Part shown: positions 1-9,940 of the stretch, one piece after another
How the letters are laid out: the number at the start of each line of letters is the position of its first letter
Position numbering within the stretch: the stretch's first letter is position 1
Assembly: GCA_033060915.1 (NCBI GenBank)
Contig: CM065379.1
Span: forward strand, 28,388,318-28,452,317
DNA from: Euryodendron excelsum
Lineage: Eukaryota > Streptophyta > Magnoliopsida > Ericales > Pentaphylacaceae
Direction of reading: 5' to 3'
DNA: 64,000 bases
Notes under the pieces: generated by a model
Databases searched by the model: none
Told to the model about the DNA's origin: nothing
The model's input: only the letters and a program-made list of their open reading frames with translations
Position numbers and translations under genes: made by a program

Positions 1-960
1 GACTAGGAAGGGATTGGATTTGGTTTCTAAAAGAAAAGATTTGATTTTGTTTCCAAAAACGGAGGACGGGATTTAGTTTCCTAAACTGGGAGATTTGATT
101 CGGTTTCCTAAAGGGAAGGTAGGACTTGGCTAGGATTTGGAAAGGAAAATTCTAGAAACCCCTAGATTTGGAAAATTGTTGTTTTGACGTAGAAAAGAGG
201 TTTTGGAAACATGTATGGTTTTGATATAGAAAACAAAAGATTTTGGAAACCTAGGTTTGGGGCAAAGTTTGAAAATCATGTTTTTGGAAAGAAAACTAGG
301 GTTCCCTAATTGTGGGTTCTAGGGTTTGGTTTGGGCTCTAAGGAAAGAGTTTTTTTTGGAAAACGCATTTTTGGAAACGAAGGTTTTCTAGAAGGGAATC
401 CTCGGGAGGAGTTTTTTGGAAAGCATGTTTTTGGAAACGTAGAGTTTAGAAAGAAAATCCTATAGGGAAATTTCTAAAAGGAAGATTCTAGGAGGAGAGT
501 TTTTAGAAAGATTTTTAGGGAGTGTTTTTAGAAAGTGAATTTTGAGGAAAGAAAGTTTTGGAAAGAAGTTGAAAAAGAGATTTTGAAAGGGAGTTTTTGA
601 AATCAATTTTGAAGAGGGGAGTTTTAGGAAAGGATATTGAAAAAGAGATTTTTAGGAAGAGATTTTTGAAGAAAGAAGTTTTTAGAAGGTGTAAAAACAT
701 CTCACTTTCCTAAAGCAATTCTAACCATAAGAAGGCTAGAACCACTTTAAGAAAGTGGTTTTGAAAACAAGGTTTGAAAATATAGACCAAAAGGCCACTT
801 TTAATATAACACTTTCCTAAAGCAACCCTAGCCATGGAAAGGCTAGAATCACCCTAGGATTGTGATTTTGAAAACATGTTTTTGAGAAAGAGCTTTTGAT
901 GTAATTTTGAAAACAAGTTCGAAAACGATTTTTGAAAACAACTTTTTGAAAACGAATTTT
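1..960 (-). repeat. G-poor low-complexity tract of the LTR (reverse complement)
   Basis: On the plus strand this is GGAAAG/TTTTGGAAA-rich and nearly lacks C; on the LTR sense strand it is AAACTTTCC-like with almost no G. It matches the same segment in the plus-strand copies (about 4920-7080 and 10200-12420). The short open frames inside it are products of the biased composition. Confidence 0.8.
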
Positions 961-1568
961 GGAAGATGCAAGACTATGATATGCACAATGCAATTTGGGG
1001 TCGTGAACATACAAGGTTAAGGCTTCACCACATAATCAAGGGGGCCGGACCCACGTGGTCTTTGGTTAGACTAGAAGAAAGCCCCCGACACGGTGACTCT
1101 CCCATAGTCCAATCCTACACATGGACCGGGAATCCCCTTGTTTCAAGCATGCAAAGAAAGGGGGGAAAAGAGATGGGGGATTAAAATAGAGAAAACCCAA
1201 GTGGGTTGGAGAGAGAAGAGAGAGGGGGGAAGTGCAGAAAATTAAATAGGGAGCCTACCTTGTTTCTTGTTTATTTTGCGCACCGTGCAGTCTTCGGTCT
1301 TCGGTCTTGATCTTCACCCTCAGTCTTCAAGGATTGTCTTCAAGCTTTGAATGGCTGCTCTTCAAGTCTTGAGAGAGTGGTTGAAGGCTAGTGTATGAGT
1401 GTATAGAGGTGTGTATGAGTGTATAGGAGGCTAGGGTTTGTGTATAGTGGCTAGGGTTTGGAAAACCTAGGGAGGCTAGGGTTTTTGGAGGTGCTCGAGC
1501 TTTGTGTATCAGATTGTGTGATTTTTAGGTTAAGTTTGCAGATCCCTTTCACGTTGATCGAGGCTCTG

Positions 1569-1576
1569 TATTTATA
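1569..1576 (-). promoter_or_regulatory. TATA box of the LTR
   Basis: TATTTATA on the plus strand is TATAAATA on the LTR sense strand. It lies just downstream of a cluster of GGCGCC motifs (1595-1660) and upstream of the telo-box leader, the same arrangement as at 4308, 9592 and 33461. Promoter function is inferred from position and conservation. Confidence 0.75.
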
Positions 1577-1894
1577 GAAGTTGGACAAGCCTAGCGCCTG
1601 TTGCAGTGGCGCCAGGGCAAAGTTTATACTGGCGCCACTAGGAGTGGCGCCAGCCATTTAGGAAACAATTAAGGTCGGCAAGCAACGTATCTTTGACTAG
1701 ATTTGGGCGCCTGTACTAGTGACTACCATGTAAACTTTAGGCTGGCTTCACTAGGAGTGACTCCGGAAAGTCCGGCAATGATTTGAAGGAGCCGGGAGTG
1801 ACCTGGAAGGCCGGAAAGGAGCAGGAACACTTAAAATAGTGTCCTGGAGGTATTTGACTGGAAAAGTGAGGATTGGATGTGTCGGAAAGGTAGA

Positions 1895-2410
1895 CCGAGC
1901 CTTTAGGGGCAAAACGGTCAATCAGACCGGAAAACTGTCGGGACAGACTCAAACTGTCCCGGAAGAAGACTTGGGATCTGGAAACATTATTTAGAATGTT
2001 CCCAGAGGTTGCCGGTTTGATTCCCAAGGCCGGCGTGGTCGGAAATGGAGACCGGCCCACCAGGGGCAAAACGGTCATTTTGTACCGGGTTTGCTGGAAC
2101 TGACTCGGAATGGTCCGGAAAGGTAAAGGAAGGTCGAGAACACTATAAAAAGTATTCTCGGAACATTACCGATTTGATACCCAGAGCCGCTGTGGTCGAA
2201 GAAGGAGACCGGCCCTCTAGGGGCAAAACGGTCATTTTGTACCGGGTTAGCCGGAACTGACTCGGAATGATCTGGAAAGGTAAAGGAAGGTTGAGAACAC
2301 TATAAAAAGTATTCTCGGGACATTACCGGTTTGATACCAGAGCCGGTGTGGTTTCTAGGGCGTTCGGATGCCTAGGGGCAAAAATGGTCATCTTGACCGA
2401 AAAAGGTCCA
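1895..2410 (-). repeat. About 158-bp tandem repeats in U3
   Basis: The motif GGGGCAAAACGGTCA recurs at about 1904, 2062 and 2220, with a diverged copy near 2380, giving a spacing of about 158 bp. Each unit also carries the block around GGTTTGATACCCAGAGCCGG. The same array appears in every well-preserved giant LTR of the window. Confidence 0.8.
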
Positions 2411-2475
2411 AAGGGTAATTTGGTCATTTTTCACCAAAGTGAGCTAACAAACATGGGTATTGACCTAGGTTTTGA

Positions 2476-2665
2476 GTGTTTCCGCCACTCGGACGGGGTT
2501 GAGTATTTCCGCTACTCGGACGGGGTTGACGATTTGAGAGTATTTCCGCTACTCTAACGGTTCTGTGAGTATTTCCGCTACTCTAACGGTTCTGTGAGTA
2601 TTTCCGTTACTCTAACGGGTCTGTGAGTATTTCCGCTACTTTAACGGTTTTATGAGTAGTTTTGC
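2476..2665 (-). repeat. 29-bp minisatellite with GAGTA/TACTC hairpin
   Basis: Units of 26-29 bp contain GAGTATTTCCGCTACTC followed by a variable linker such as TAACGGTTCTGT. Each unit holds an inverted repeat, GAGTA and TACTC, around a 7-base loop. It is the reverse complement of the array at 8366-8660. Confidence 0.8.
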
Positions 2666-2673
2666 TACTCGGA

Positions 2674-2916
2674 CCGTCTCGAGGAATAAACTGTCTCGAG
2701 AGAGGGATTGGAAAGGGGTCTTACCGTCTCCGAAGAGACGTGCCTGGATTGGAACCGTCTCGAGGAATAAACTGTCTCGAGAGAGGGATTGGAAAGGGGT
2801 CTTACCGACTCCGAAGAGACGTGCCTGGATTGGAATCGTCTCGAGGAATAAACTGTCTCGAGAGAGGGATTGGAAAGGGGTCTTACCGACTCCGAAGAGA
2901 CGTGCCTGGGTTTTGA
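2674..2916 (-). repeat. 81-bp tandem repeat, three copies plus one partial
   Basis: The sequence CCGTCTCGAGGAATAAACTG starts at 2674 and 2755, and with one change at 2836, an exact 81-bp period. A fourth, partial unit begins near 3019. The units include two CTCGAG palindromes. Other LTR copies hold two to eight of these units. Confidence 0.9.
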
Positions 2917-3289
2917 GTGTTTTCGCCACTCTAACGGTGTGAGTATTTCTGCTACTCTAACGGTTTTGTGAGTGTTTCCGCCACTCCGACGGTTTTGTGA
3001 GTAGTTTTGCTACTTGGACCGTCTCGAGGAATAAATTGTCTCGAGAGAGGGATCGGAATTGGAATAAGAAAGGACAATGCCCCTAAGGGCATTTTGGTCA
3101 TTTTGCCTCTATTTGGGCCTAACAGGCCCGCGAAGCGATGGAGAGACGGAATTTGGACTAGAGGATTGGTTTCGATTGGAATATGTCCATAATGACTTGG
3201 AAACAAGTCTGGACGGAGTGTAGACTGCCGAGCGGTCAAAAATGGGGTGCTTACATCAACACCAGTACCTGCCAGCCCACTTTGGTGCA

Positions 3290-3940
3290 AAATGACCGTT
3301 TTGCCCTTTGTGGGCTGGTCTCCTTTTCCGACCACACCGGCTCTGGGTATCAAACCGGTAACCTTCTGAGATTACTTCTTATAGTATTCTCAACCTTCCT
3401 CTACCTTCCCGGATCATTCCGAGTCAGTTCCGGCAAACCCGATGCAAAATGACCGTTTTGCCCCTAGTGGGCCGATCTCCTTTTCCGACGACACTGTCTC
3501 TGGGCATCAAACTGGTAACCTTCTCAGATTATTTCTTATAGTATTCTCAACCTTCCTCTACATTTCCATATCATTCCGAGTCAGTTCCGGCAAACCCGGT
3601 GTAAAATGACCGTTTTGCCCCTGGTGGGCCAAAGTCCTTTTCCGACCACATCGGCTCTGGGTATCAAACCGGTAACCTCCTCAGACTACTTTTCATAGTG
3701 TTCTCAACCTCCCTTTACCTTTCTGGATCATTCCGAATCAATTTCGGCAAACCCGGTGCGAAACGACCGTTTTGCCCCTAGTGGGCCGGTCACCTTTTTC
3801 GACCATACTGGCTCTGGGTATCAAACCGGAAACCTTTGGAAACATTCTGAATAATGTTTCCAAATCTCGAGTCTTCTTCTGGGGCAGTCCGAGTCTGTCC
3901 CGGCAGCTTCCCGATCCGATTGATCGTTTTGCCCCTAAAG
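3290..3940 (+). repeat. About 158-bp tandem repeats in U3, four to five units
   Basis: GACCGTTTTGCCC recurs near 3293, 3451, 3609 and 3767, with a diverged unit near 3925, a period of 158-159 bp. Each unit includes ACCGG-(CTCTGGGTATCAAA)-CCGGT, a 5-bp inverted repeat around a fixed core, and a conserved segment around CATTCCGAGTCAGTTCCGG. Confidence 0.85.
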
Positions 3941-4189
3941 GCCCGGTCAACCCTTCCAACCCATTTTGTCTTCATTTTTCAAGTCAAAAACCTCCAGGAC
4001 ACTATTTTAAATGTTCCTACTCTTTTTCGGCTTTCCGCGTCATTCCCGGTCTTCCAAACTCCTTCCCTGAACTTTCCGGAGTCACTCCTAGTGAAGCCAA
4101 GCTAAAAATTACATGGTAGTCACTAGTATAGGCGCCCAAATCTAGTCAAAGTAACGTTGCTTACCGACCTTAAACATTTCCTAAATGGC

Positions 4190-4293
4190 TGGCGCCACTA
4201 GTATCTAGTGGCACCAAGCCAAAAAATGGCCTGGCACCGCTCCTAGTGGCGCCAGTGTAAAGTTTGGCCTTGTGCCACTACAACAGGCGCCAG
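4190..4293 (+). promoter_or_regulatory. Cluster of TGGCGCCA palindromes upstream of TATA
   Basis: TGGCGCCAC at 4190, TGGCGCCA at 4247 and AGGCGCCAG at 4286, plus decayed versions (GGCACC) between them, lie within 120 bp upstream of the TATA box. The cluster is present at the same place in the other LTRs, with variable decay. The palindromic core overlaps E2F-like GGCGCC sites, but which factor binds, if any, is unknown. Confidence 0.6.
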
Positions 4294-4307
4294 TGTTGTC
4301 CAACCTC

Positions 4308-4315
4308 TATAAATA
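4308..4315 (+). promoter_or_regulatory. TATA box of Element 1 5' LTR
   Basis: TATAAATA, followed by a conserved leader (CAGAACCTCTTCCAACGTGA) and then AAACCCTAG telo-box motifs. Transcription would be expected to start about 25-35 bp downstream. Confidence 0.75.
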
Positions 4316-4394
4316 CAGAACCTCTTCCAACGTGAAGGAGGTTCGCAAACTCAGTCTAAAAATCATATATTTCGATATATAGAGCTCGTGCACT

Positions 4395-4450
4395 CCCTAA
4401 ACCCTAGCTTCCCTAAGTTTTCCAAACCCTAGTCGCCATACACTAAACCC
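4395..4450 (+). promoter_or_regulatory. Telo-box cluster in the LTR leader
   Basis: AAACCCTAG-type motifs occur three times in this interval and recur in every copy of the LTR just after the TATA box. AAACCCTA telo-boxes are known in 5' regions of plant translation-related genes; a role here is inferred. Confidence 0.5.
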
Positions 4451-4919
4451 TAGCCTCATATACACTCATGCACACCCCCATACTCTTCTACACTAGCCTT
4501 CAACCTTCCTTTGAAGACTTGAAGAGCCTCAATCTGAAGTTTGAAGATTGAAGATTGAGAACGAGGATCAGGACAAAGACCGAAGACACGCAAGGCGCGC
4601 AAAATAAACAAGACATACGGCAGGCTTTCTATTTACATTTTGGCACTTCCCCCTCTCTCTTCTCTCTCCTAACCCACTTGGATTTTCTTTATTTGAATCC
4701 CCTAACTCTTTCGCCCCCTTTCTTTGCATGCTTGAAACAAGGGGATTCTCAGTCCATGTGTAGGATTGGGGTATTGGAGAGTCACTGTGTTGGGGGCTTT
4801 CTTCTAGTCTAACCGGAGACCACGTGGGTCCGGCCCCCTTAATTATGTGATGAAGCCTTAACCTTGTATGTTCACGACCCCAAAATTGCATTGTACATAT
4901 CATGATCATGCATCTTCCA

Positions 4920-7080
4920 AAAAACGTTTTCAAACTTGTTTTCAAAATCTTTCCAAACTTGTTTTCAAAATTGCATCAAAATTCTCTTTTCAAAGACTTG
5001 TTTTCAAAATCAAAATCATAGGGTGATTCTAGCTTTTCCATGGCTAGGGTTGCTTTAGGAAAGTGTTACCTTCAAAGTGACCAATATGGTCCATATTTTC
5101 AAAACTCCTTGTTTTCCAAAACCACTTTCTTAAAGTGGTTCTAGCCTTCTTATGGCTAGAATCGCTTTAGGAAAGTGAGATATTTTTATACTTTCTAAAA
5201 AATCTCTTTTCGAATCCCTCCTCCTAAAGCTCCTCTTTCCAAAATTGTTGTCTAAAAACTCTTTTCAAAACTTTCCTTTTTTCAACTCCTTTCCAAAACG
5301 CACTTTTCAAAGTCCACTTTCCAAAAACGTTCCCTAGGTCTCTTTCTTAGAAAAAGTCTCTCCAAAAATCTTTCCAAAAACTCTCTTTCCAAAATTTCCC
5401 TTCTAGAAACTTTCCTATAGGATTTTCCTTCTAAAATCTTCGTTTCCAAAAACACACTTTCCAAAAACTCCTTCCCTTTAAAATCTCTTTCCAAAAACTT
5501 TATCTTCGAATTCACTTTCTAAAAACTCCTCCCTAGGATTCTCTTCTAAAAACCTTCGTTTCCGAAAACGCACTTTCCAAAAACTCTTTCCTTAGAGCCC
5601 AAGTCAAGCCCTAGAACTCACAATTAGAAAACCCTAATTTTCTTTCAAAAAACATGGTTTTCAAACTTGCCTTAAAACCTAGGTTTCCAAAACCTCTTGT
5701 TTTCACATTCAAACGATACACATTTCCAAAACCTCCTATTTTCTACGTCAAAACTATAGTTTTCCAAATCTAGGTTTTCTATAAACTTCCCTTTCCAAAT
5801 CCTTACCAAATCCAATCTTCCCGTTTAGGAAACTAAATCTTATCCTCCGTTTTTTAAAATAAAATCAAACCTTCGTTTTTAGAAACAAAATTCAATCATT
5901 TCCTAATCCAACTCTTTCTTAACTCAACTCCTTCCTAATCTTCTACTTTCCTAAATCTTAACTTGAACATAAAAATCTTTCCTAAATTTTAAAACTCAAA
6001 ATCTAAATCTTTCCTAATTCAACTCTCTCCTAATTTCCTACCCTTCCAAACCATAAGTTTCCTAAAACTTCCAAATCTTTCTTTAAACATTAAGCTTTCA
6101 AATCTTTCTTAATTCAACCATTTCCTAATTCTATCTCTTTCCAAATCTTAACTTTCTAAATCCAAGTTTTCAAATCTTTCCTAAACTCAAAACTTTCTTA
6201 ATCTCAAGATTTTTTAAAATTCAAACTCTAAAACTTTCTAAACCCCAAATCTTTCCAAAATCCTAACTTTCTAAATTTCAAAATCTTTCCAAATCCAAAG
6301 CTTTCCAAGTTCAAAACTTTCTTAAGTTAAGACTTTCTAAATCTAAAACTTTCTAAATTCTAAACTTTCCTAAAACTTCAAAACTTTCTTAATTAAAAAC
6401 TTTCTTAAGTTGAAACTTTCTTCATTCAAATCATTTCTAAATCTTTCTAAATTCTAAGCTTTTCAAATTCAAAACTTTCTTAACTTGAAACTTTCCAAAT
6501 TCTAAACCTTTCTTAAACTAAACTTTCCTAATTCAAAACATTCCTAAATTCAACACTTTCCTATTTCAAAACCTTTCCTAAAACAAAATTTTCCAATTTC
6601 GAAACTTTCCTAAGTTGAAACTTTCCTAATTTCAAAACTTTTCTATTTCGAAAACTTTTCTAATCTGAAAACTTTCCTAAAATGAAACTTTCCTAAATTG
6701 GACCTTTCCAAGTTTTCAAATCTTTCCTAAATCCAATCCTTTCCTAAATCTTCCAAGTCCAACATTCGAGTCAAATCTTTCTAAACCTCTAGTCTTTCCA
6801 AAATCTCATCTTTCCTAAGTGTAGGCTTCCTAAACCTCAAATCTTTCTAAAACAATTCCAATTTCCAATCTTTCCAAGTCAAATTCAATCTTTCTGAATC
6901 TCAAGTCTTTCCTAAATCATATCTTCCTAAGTTTAGGATTTCTATCTTTTCAAATCAAAATCCAATCTCTTCAATTCCAAAATTCTAAATTCCAATCTTC
7001 AATCTTCTATTCTAAGTTCAATCTCTCAATCTTTCAATTCAATTTCCAATTCAATCTCTTTCTTTCAAATCAATCTCTTT
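4920..7080 (+). repeat. G-poor, CTTTCCTAAA-rich tract of the LTR
   Basis: About 2.1 kb composed mostly of A, C and T, with degenerate 10-14 bp motifs such as AAATCTTTCC and AACTTTCCTAA repeated many times; G is rare. It ends at a sharply different conserved block (about 7080-7145, around CGGACTCCGGTCCGAACTAC). No gene is visible. Confidence 0.8.
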
Positions 7081-8202
7081 TCAATCGGACTCCGGTCCGA
7101 ACTACGACTGACCTGATTCCTCCAAAAGGATACGTAAGCAACCTTCATAGGTGCGGTCACAACATTTTTCAAATTTAAAATTCTACAACATTTTTCAAAT
7201 CTCAAATTCCACAATCTTTTCAAATCTCCAATGTATTTTCAAATTTTCAATTTCAAATTTCTATTTTCAATCTTTAATTTCAATTTCCAAAATCTTTTTT
7301 CCAAATTCACACTTTTATCTCTTTCTTTTCAAATCAAATCAAATCAAATTCTTTTCAAATTTATTTCCAAATCAAGTCTCTTTTCTTGCACTTGCATATC
7401 ATGCATCATGTTTTTCTAAACATTGTTTTCAAAATGGATAGGATTGAACATTAGTTAGTTAAAGACTATTATAGGTGAATCTAGGGTAGATTGACATGTA
7501 GGTACCGAAAGGGCGGGTAGGGTGACGGCATTAGTGCGTCTTCCCTTCACGTAACCAACCTCCGAACCTAGAATCACTGTTTTCAAAGACCAAACGGAGT
7601 TATTTTTCAAAAAGGGCTAAATATTTTCCAAAGGTTGCCAAACAACCTGTTTTCTTAAAAACCCTCTCTTGAGAAGATATTTTCAAAATTGTTTTCCAAA
7701 AACCCTAAGTGTAGTCTTCAGATTATTCTTAGTTTTTAGGTGACCTAACTCACCTTAATCAAGTTAGGTGGCGACTCCAAATCTTTTTCCAATAGCCCTT
7801 TATTCAAATCAAATTTTCAGTTTAAACTTAATTGCACTCATTCTTCTAGGAGGGTGAGTGTAAGCACCCCATTTTTGACCGCTCGGCAATCTACACTCCG
7901 TCCAGACTTGTTTTCAAGTCATTATGGACATATTCCAATCGAAACCAATCCTCTAGTCCAGATTTCATCTTTCCATCGCTTCGCGGGCCTATCAGGCCCA
8001 AACAGAGACAAAATGACCAAACTGCCCTTAGGGGCATTGTCCTTTCTTATTCCAATTCCAATCTCTCTCTTGAGACAGTTTATTCGTCGAGACGGTCCGA
8101 GTAGCAAAAGTACTCACAAAACCGTCAGAGTGGCGGAAACACTCACAAAGCCGTTAGAGTGGCGGAAACACTCACACCGTTAGAGTGGCGGAAACACTCA
8201 AA

Positions 8203-8365
8203 ACCCAGGCACGTCTCTTCGGAGTCGGTAAGACCCCTTTCCAATCCCTCTCTCGAGACAGTTTATTCCTCGAGACGGTTCCAATCCAGGCACATCTCTT
8301 CGGAGTCGGTAAGACCCCTTTCCAATCCCTCTGTCGAGACAGTTTATTCCTTGAGACGGTCCGAG
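8203..8365 (+). repeat. 81-bp tandem repeat, two units
   Basis: CAGGCACGTCTCTTCGGAG and CAGGCACATCTCTTCGGAG are 81 bp apart, each followed by the CTCGAGACAGTTTATTCC block. Both sides are flanked by 29-bp hairpin repeats. Confidence 0.85.
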
Positions 8366-8660
8366 TAGCAAAACTACTCACAGAACCGTTAGAGTAGCGG
8401 AAGTACTCACAGAACCGTTAGAGTAGCGGAAATACTCACAGAGCCGTTAGAGTAGCGGAAATACTCACAAAACCGTTAGAGTAGTGGAAATACTCACAGA
8501 GCCGTTAGAGTAGCGGAAATACTCACAAAACCGTTAGAGTAGCGGAAATACTCACAGAACCGTTAGAGTAGCAGAAATACTCTCAAATCCTCAACCCCGT
8601 CTGAGTAGCGGAAATACTCAACCCCGTTCGAGTAGCGGAAATACTCAACACCTAGGCCAA
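8366..8660 (+). repeat. 29-bp GAGTA/TACTC minisatellite, nine to ten units
   Basis: Tandem units GAGTAGCGGAAATACTC plus a 12-base linker (ACAGAACCGTTA and variants) repeat with little divergence. GAGTA and TACTC form an inverted repeat around GCGGAAA. A shorter block of the same family lies at about 8096-8200, on the other side of the 81-bp repeats. Confidence 0.88.
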
Positions 8661-8739
8661 TACCCATGTTTGTTAGCTTACTTCGGTGAAAAATAACCAA
8701 ACTACCCTTAGGGCCTTTTCTGAGACTTTTCGGTCAAGA

Positions 8740-9230
8740 TGACCATTTTGCCCCTAAGCATCCGAATGCCCCGGGAACCACACCGGCTCTAGGTATCAAA
8801 CCGGTAATGCCCCAAGAATACTTTTTATAGTATTCTCGACCTTCCTTTACCTTTCCAGACCATTCCGAGTCAGTTCCGGCCAACCCGGTACAGAATGACC
8901 GTTTTGCCCCTAGAGGGCCGGTTTCCTTTTTTGACCACACCAGCTCTGGGTATCAAACCGGTAATGTCCTGAGAATACTTTTTATAGTGTTCTCGACCTT
9001 CCTTTACCTTTTCGGACCATTCCGAGTCAGTTCCGGCAAACCCGATGCAAAATGACCGTTTTGCCCCTGGTGGGCCGGTCTCCATTTCCGACCACGCCGG
9101 CCCTGGGAATCAAACCGGCAACGTCTGGGAACATTCTAAATAATGTTTCCAGATCCCAAGTCTTTTTCCGGGACAATCCGGGTTCTCCCCGGCAATTTCC
9201 TAGTCCGATTGACCGTTTTGCCCCTAAAGG
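8740..9230 (+). repeat. About 157-bp tandem repeats in U3, four units
   Basis: GACCATTTTGCCCC or GACCGTTTTGCCCC occurs near 8740, 8897, 9054 and 9211, with CCGGCTCTGGGTATCAAACC-type cores in between. This matches the arrays at 3290-3940 and 32760-33100. Confidence 0.85.
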
Positions 9231-9591
9231 CTCGGTCAACCTTTCCGACACATCTTATCCTCACTTTTCAAGTCAAATACCTCCAGGACACTATTTCAAG
9301 TGTTCCTGCTCCTTTCCGGCTTTCCGGGTCACTCCCGGCTCCTTCAAATCATTCCCGGACTTTTCGGAGTCACTCCTAGTGAAGCCAGGCTAAAGTTTAC
9401 ATGGTAGTCACTAGTACAGGTGCCCAAATCTAGTCAAAGATACGTTGCTTGCCGACCTTAATTGTTTCCTAAATGGCTAGAGCCACTAGAAGTGGCGCCA
9501 AGCCAAAAAATGGCCTAGCACCACTCCTAGTGGCGCCAGTATAAATTTTGCCCTGGTGCCACTACAACAGGCGCCAGGCTTGTCCTCCCTC

Positions 9592-9599
9592 TATAAATA
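9592..9599 (+). promoter_or_regulatory. TATA box of the nested solo LTR
   Basis: TATAAATA, downstream of GTGGCGCCA and AGGCGCCAG motifs (9490-9580) and upstream of the AAACCCTAG leader. Identical in position to the other LTR copies. Confidence 0.78.
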
Positions 9600-9927
9600 C
9601 AGAGCCTTGTTCAACGTGAGAGGGGTCTGAAAACTTAACCTAAGAATCTCATATTTTGATATACAGAGCTCGAGCACCTCCAAAACCTTAGCCTTCCTAG
9701 GTTTTCTAAAAACCCTAGCCTCCTTAGGTTTTCCAAACCCTAGCCACTATACACAAACCCTAGCCTCCTATACACTCATACACTCCCCCATACACTCATA
9801 CACTAGCCTCCAACCATTCTTTGGAGACTTGAAGAGCTGCCATCTAAAGCTTGAAGACAATCCTTGAAGGTTGAGGAAGAAGATCAAGACGAAGACCGAA
9901 GACCGAAGACCGCAAAACAAATAAGAA

Positions 9928-9940
9928 ACAAGGTAGGCTC
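9928..9940 (+). promoter_or_regulatory. Conserved donor-like site in the LTR leader
   Basis: ACAAG/GTAGGC resembles a plant 5' splice site. The same AAG/GTAGG lies at the matching place in the copies at 20938 and 62305, as ACG/GTAGG at 33786, and on the minus strand near 1257, 22915 and 55329. The diverged shared LTR has AAG/GTAATA at 48865. An acceptor-like site occurs in both visible element starts (13545 and 50798). Confidence 0.5.

Larger units (their letters stand above)
1..3255 (-). mobile_element. Giant Tat/Ogre-like LTR, minus strand, cut by the left window edge
   Basis: Reading the minus strand from 3255 downwards gives the start shared by all giant LTRs here (TGTAAGCACCCC), then the U3 repeats, a TATA box, the telo-box leader and part of the G-poor tract. 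The remaining 3' part lies left of the window. At 3256 the sequence switches abruptly to the plus-strand LTR of Element 1, starting in mid-U3, so this copy is nested in that LTR. The five bases after it, TCAAC (3256-3260), should be the target duplication; its partner is outside the window. Whether it is a solo LTR or the end of a complete element cannot be decided from this side. Confidence 0.85.
3256..7858 (+). mobile_element. 5' LTR of Element 1, first visible segment
   Basis: This is giant-LTR sequence in plus orientation. It starts in mid-U3, where the minus-strand copy at 1-3255 interrupts it, and runs through the 158-bp repeats, TATA box, leader, G-poor tract (about 4920-7080) and the conserved end block up to GGAGGGTGAG. 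At 7859 it is interrupted by another LTR and resumes at 13253. Its final bases GTGTGACA match the end of the 3' LTR at 27117 and differ from the GCGCGACA of most copies. That supports pairing these two as the LTRs of one element. Confidence 0.85.

Noticed and set aside
515..700. Short Lys/Phe/Ser-rich open frames in the G-poor tracts
   Set aside because: They follow from low-complexity composition, are not conserved as frames between copies and match no domain.
2060..2350. GGTTTGATACC as a pol III B-box or tRNA-derived sequence
   Set aside because: Differs from the B-box core at the invariant C, has no T-stem complement and no matching A-box; it is part of the 158-bp repeat.
2652..2942. Repetitive 60-170 residue frames over the 81-bp arrays
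   Set aside because: 81 bp is divisible by three, so open frames run through several frames on both strands; other copies with 79-83 bp units break them.
8366..8660. CRISPR-like array of 29-bp repeats
   Set aside because: Units are directly adjacent with no unique spacers, in a plant LTR; it is a minisatellite.
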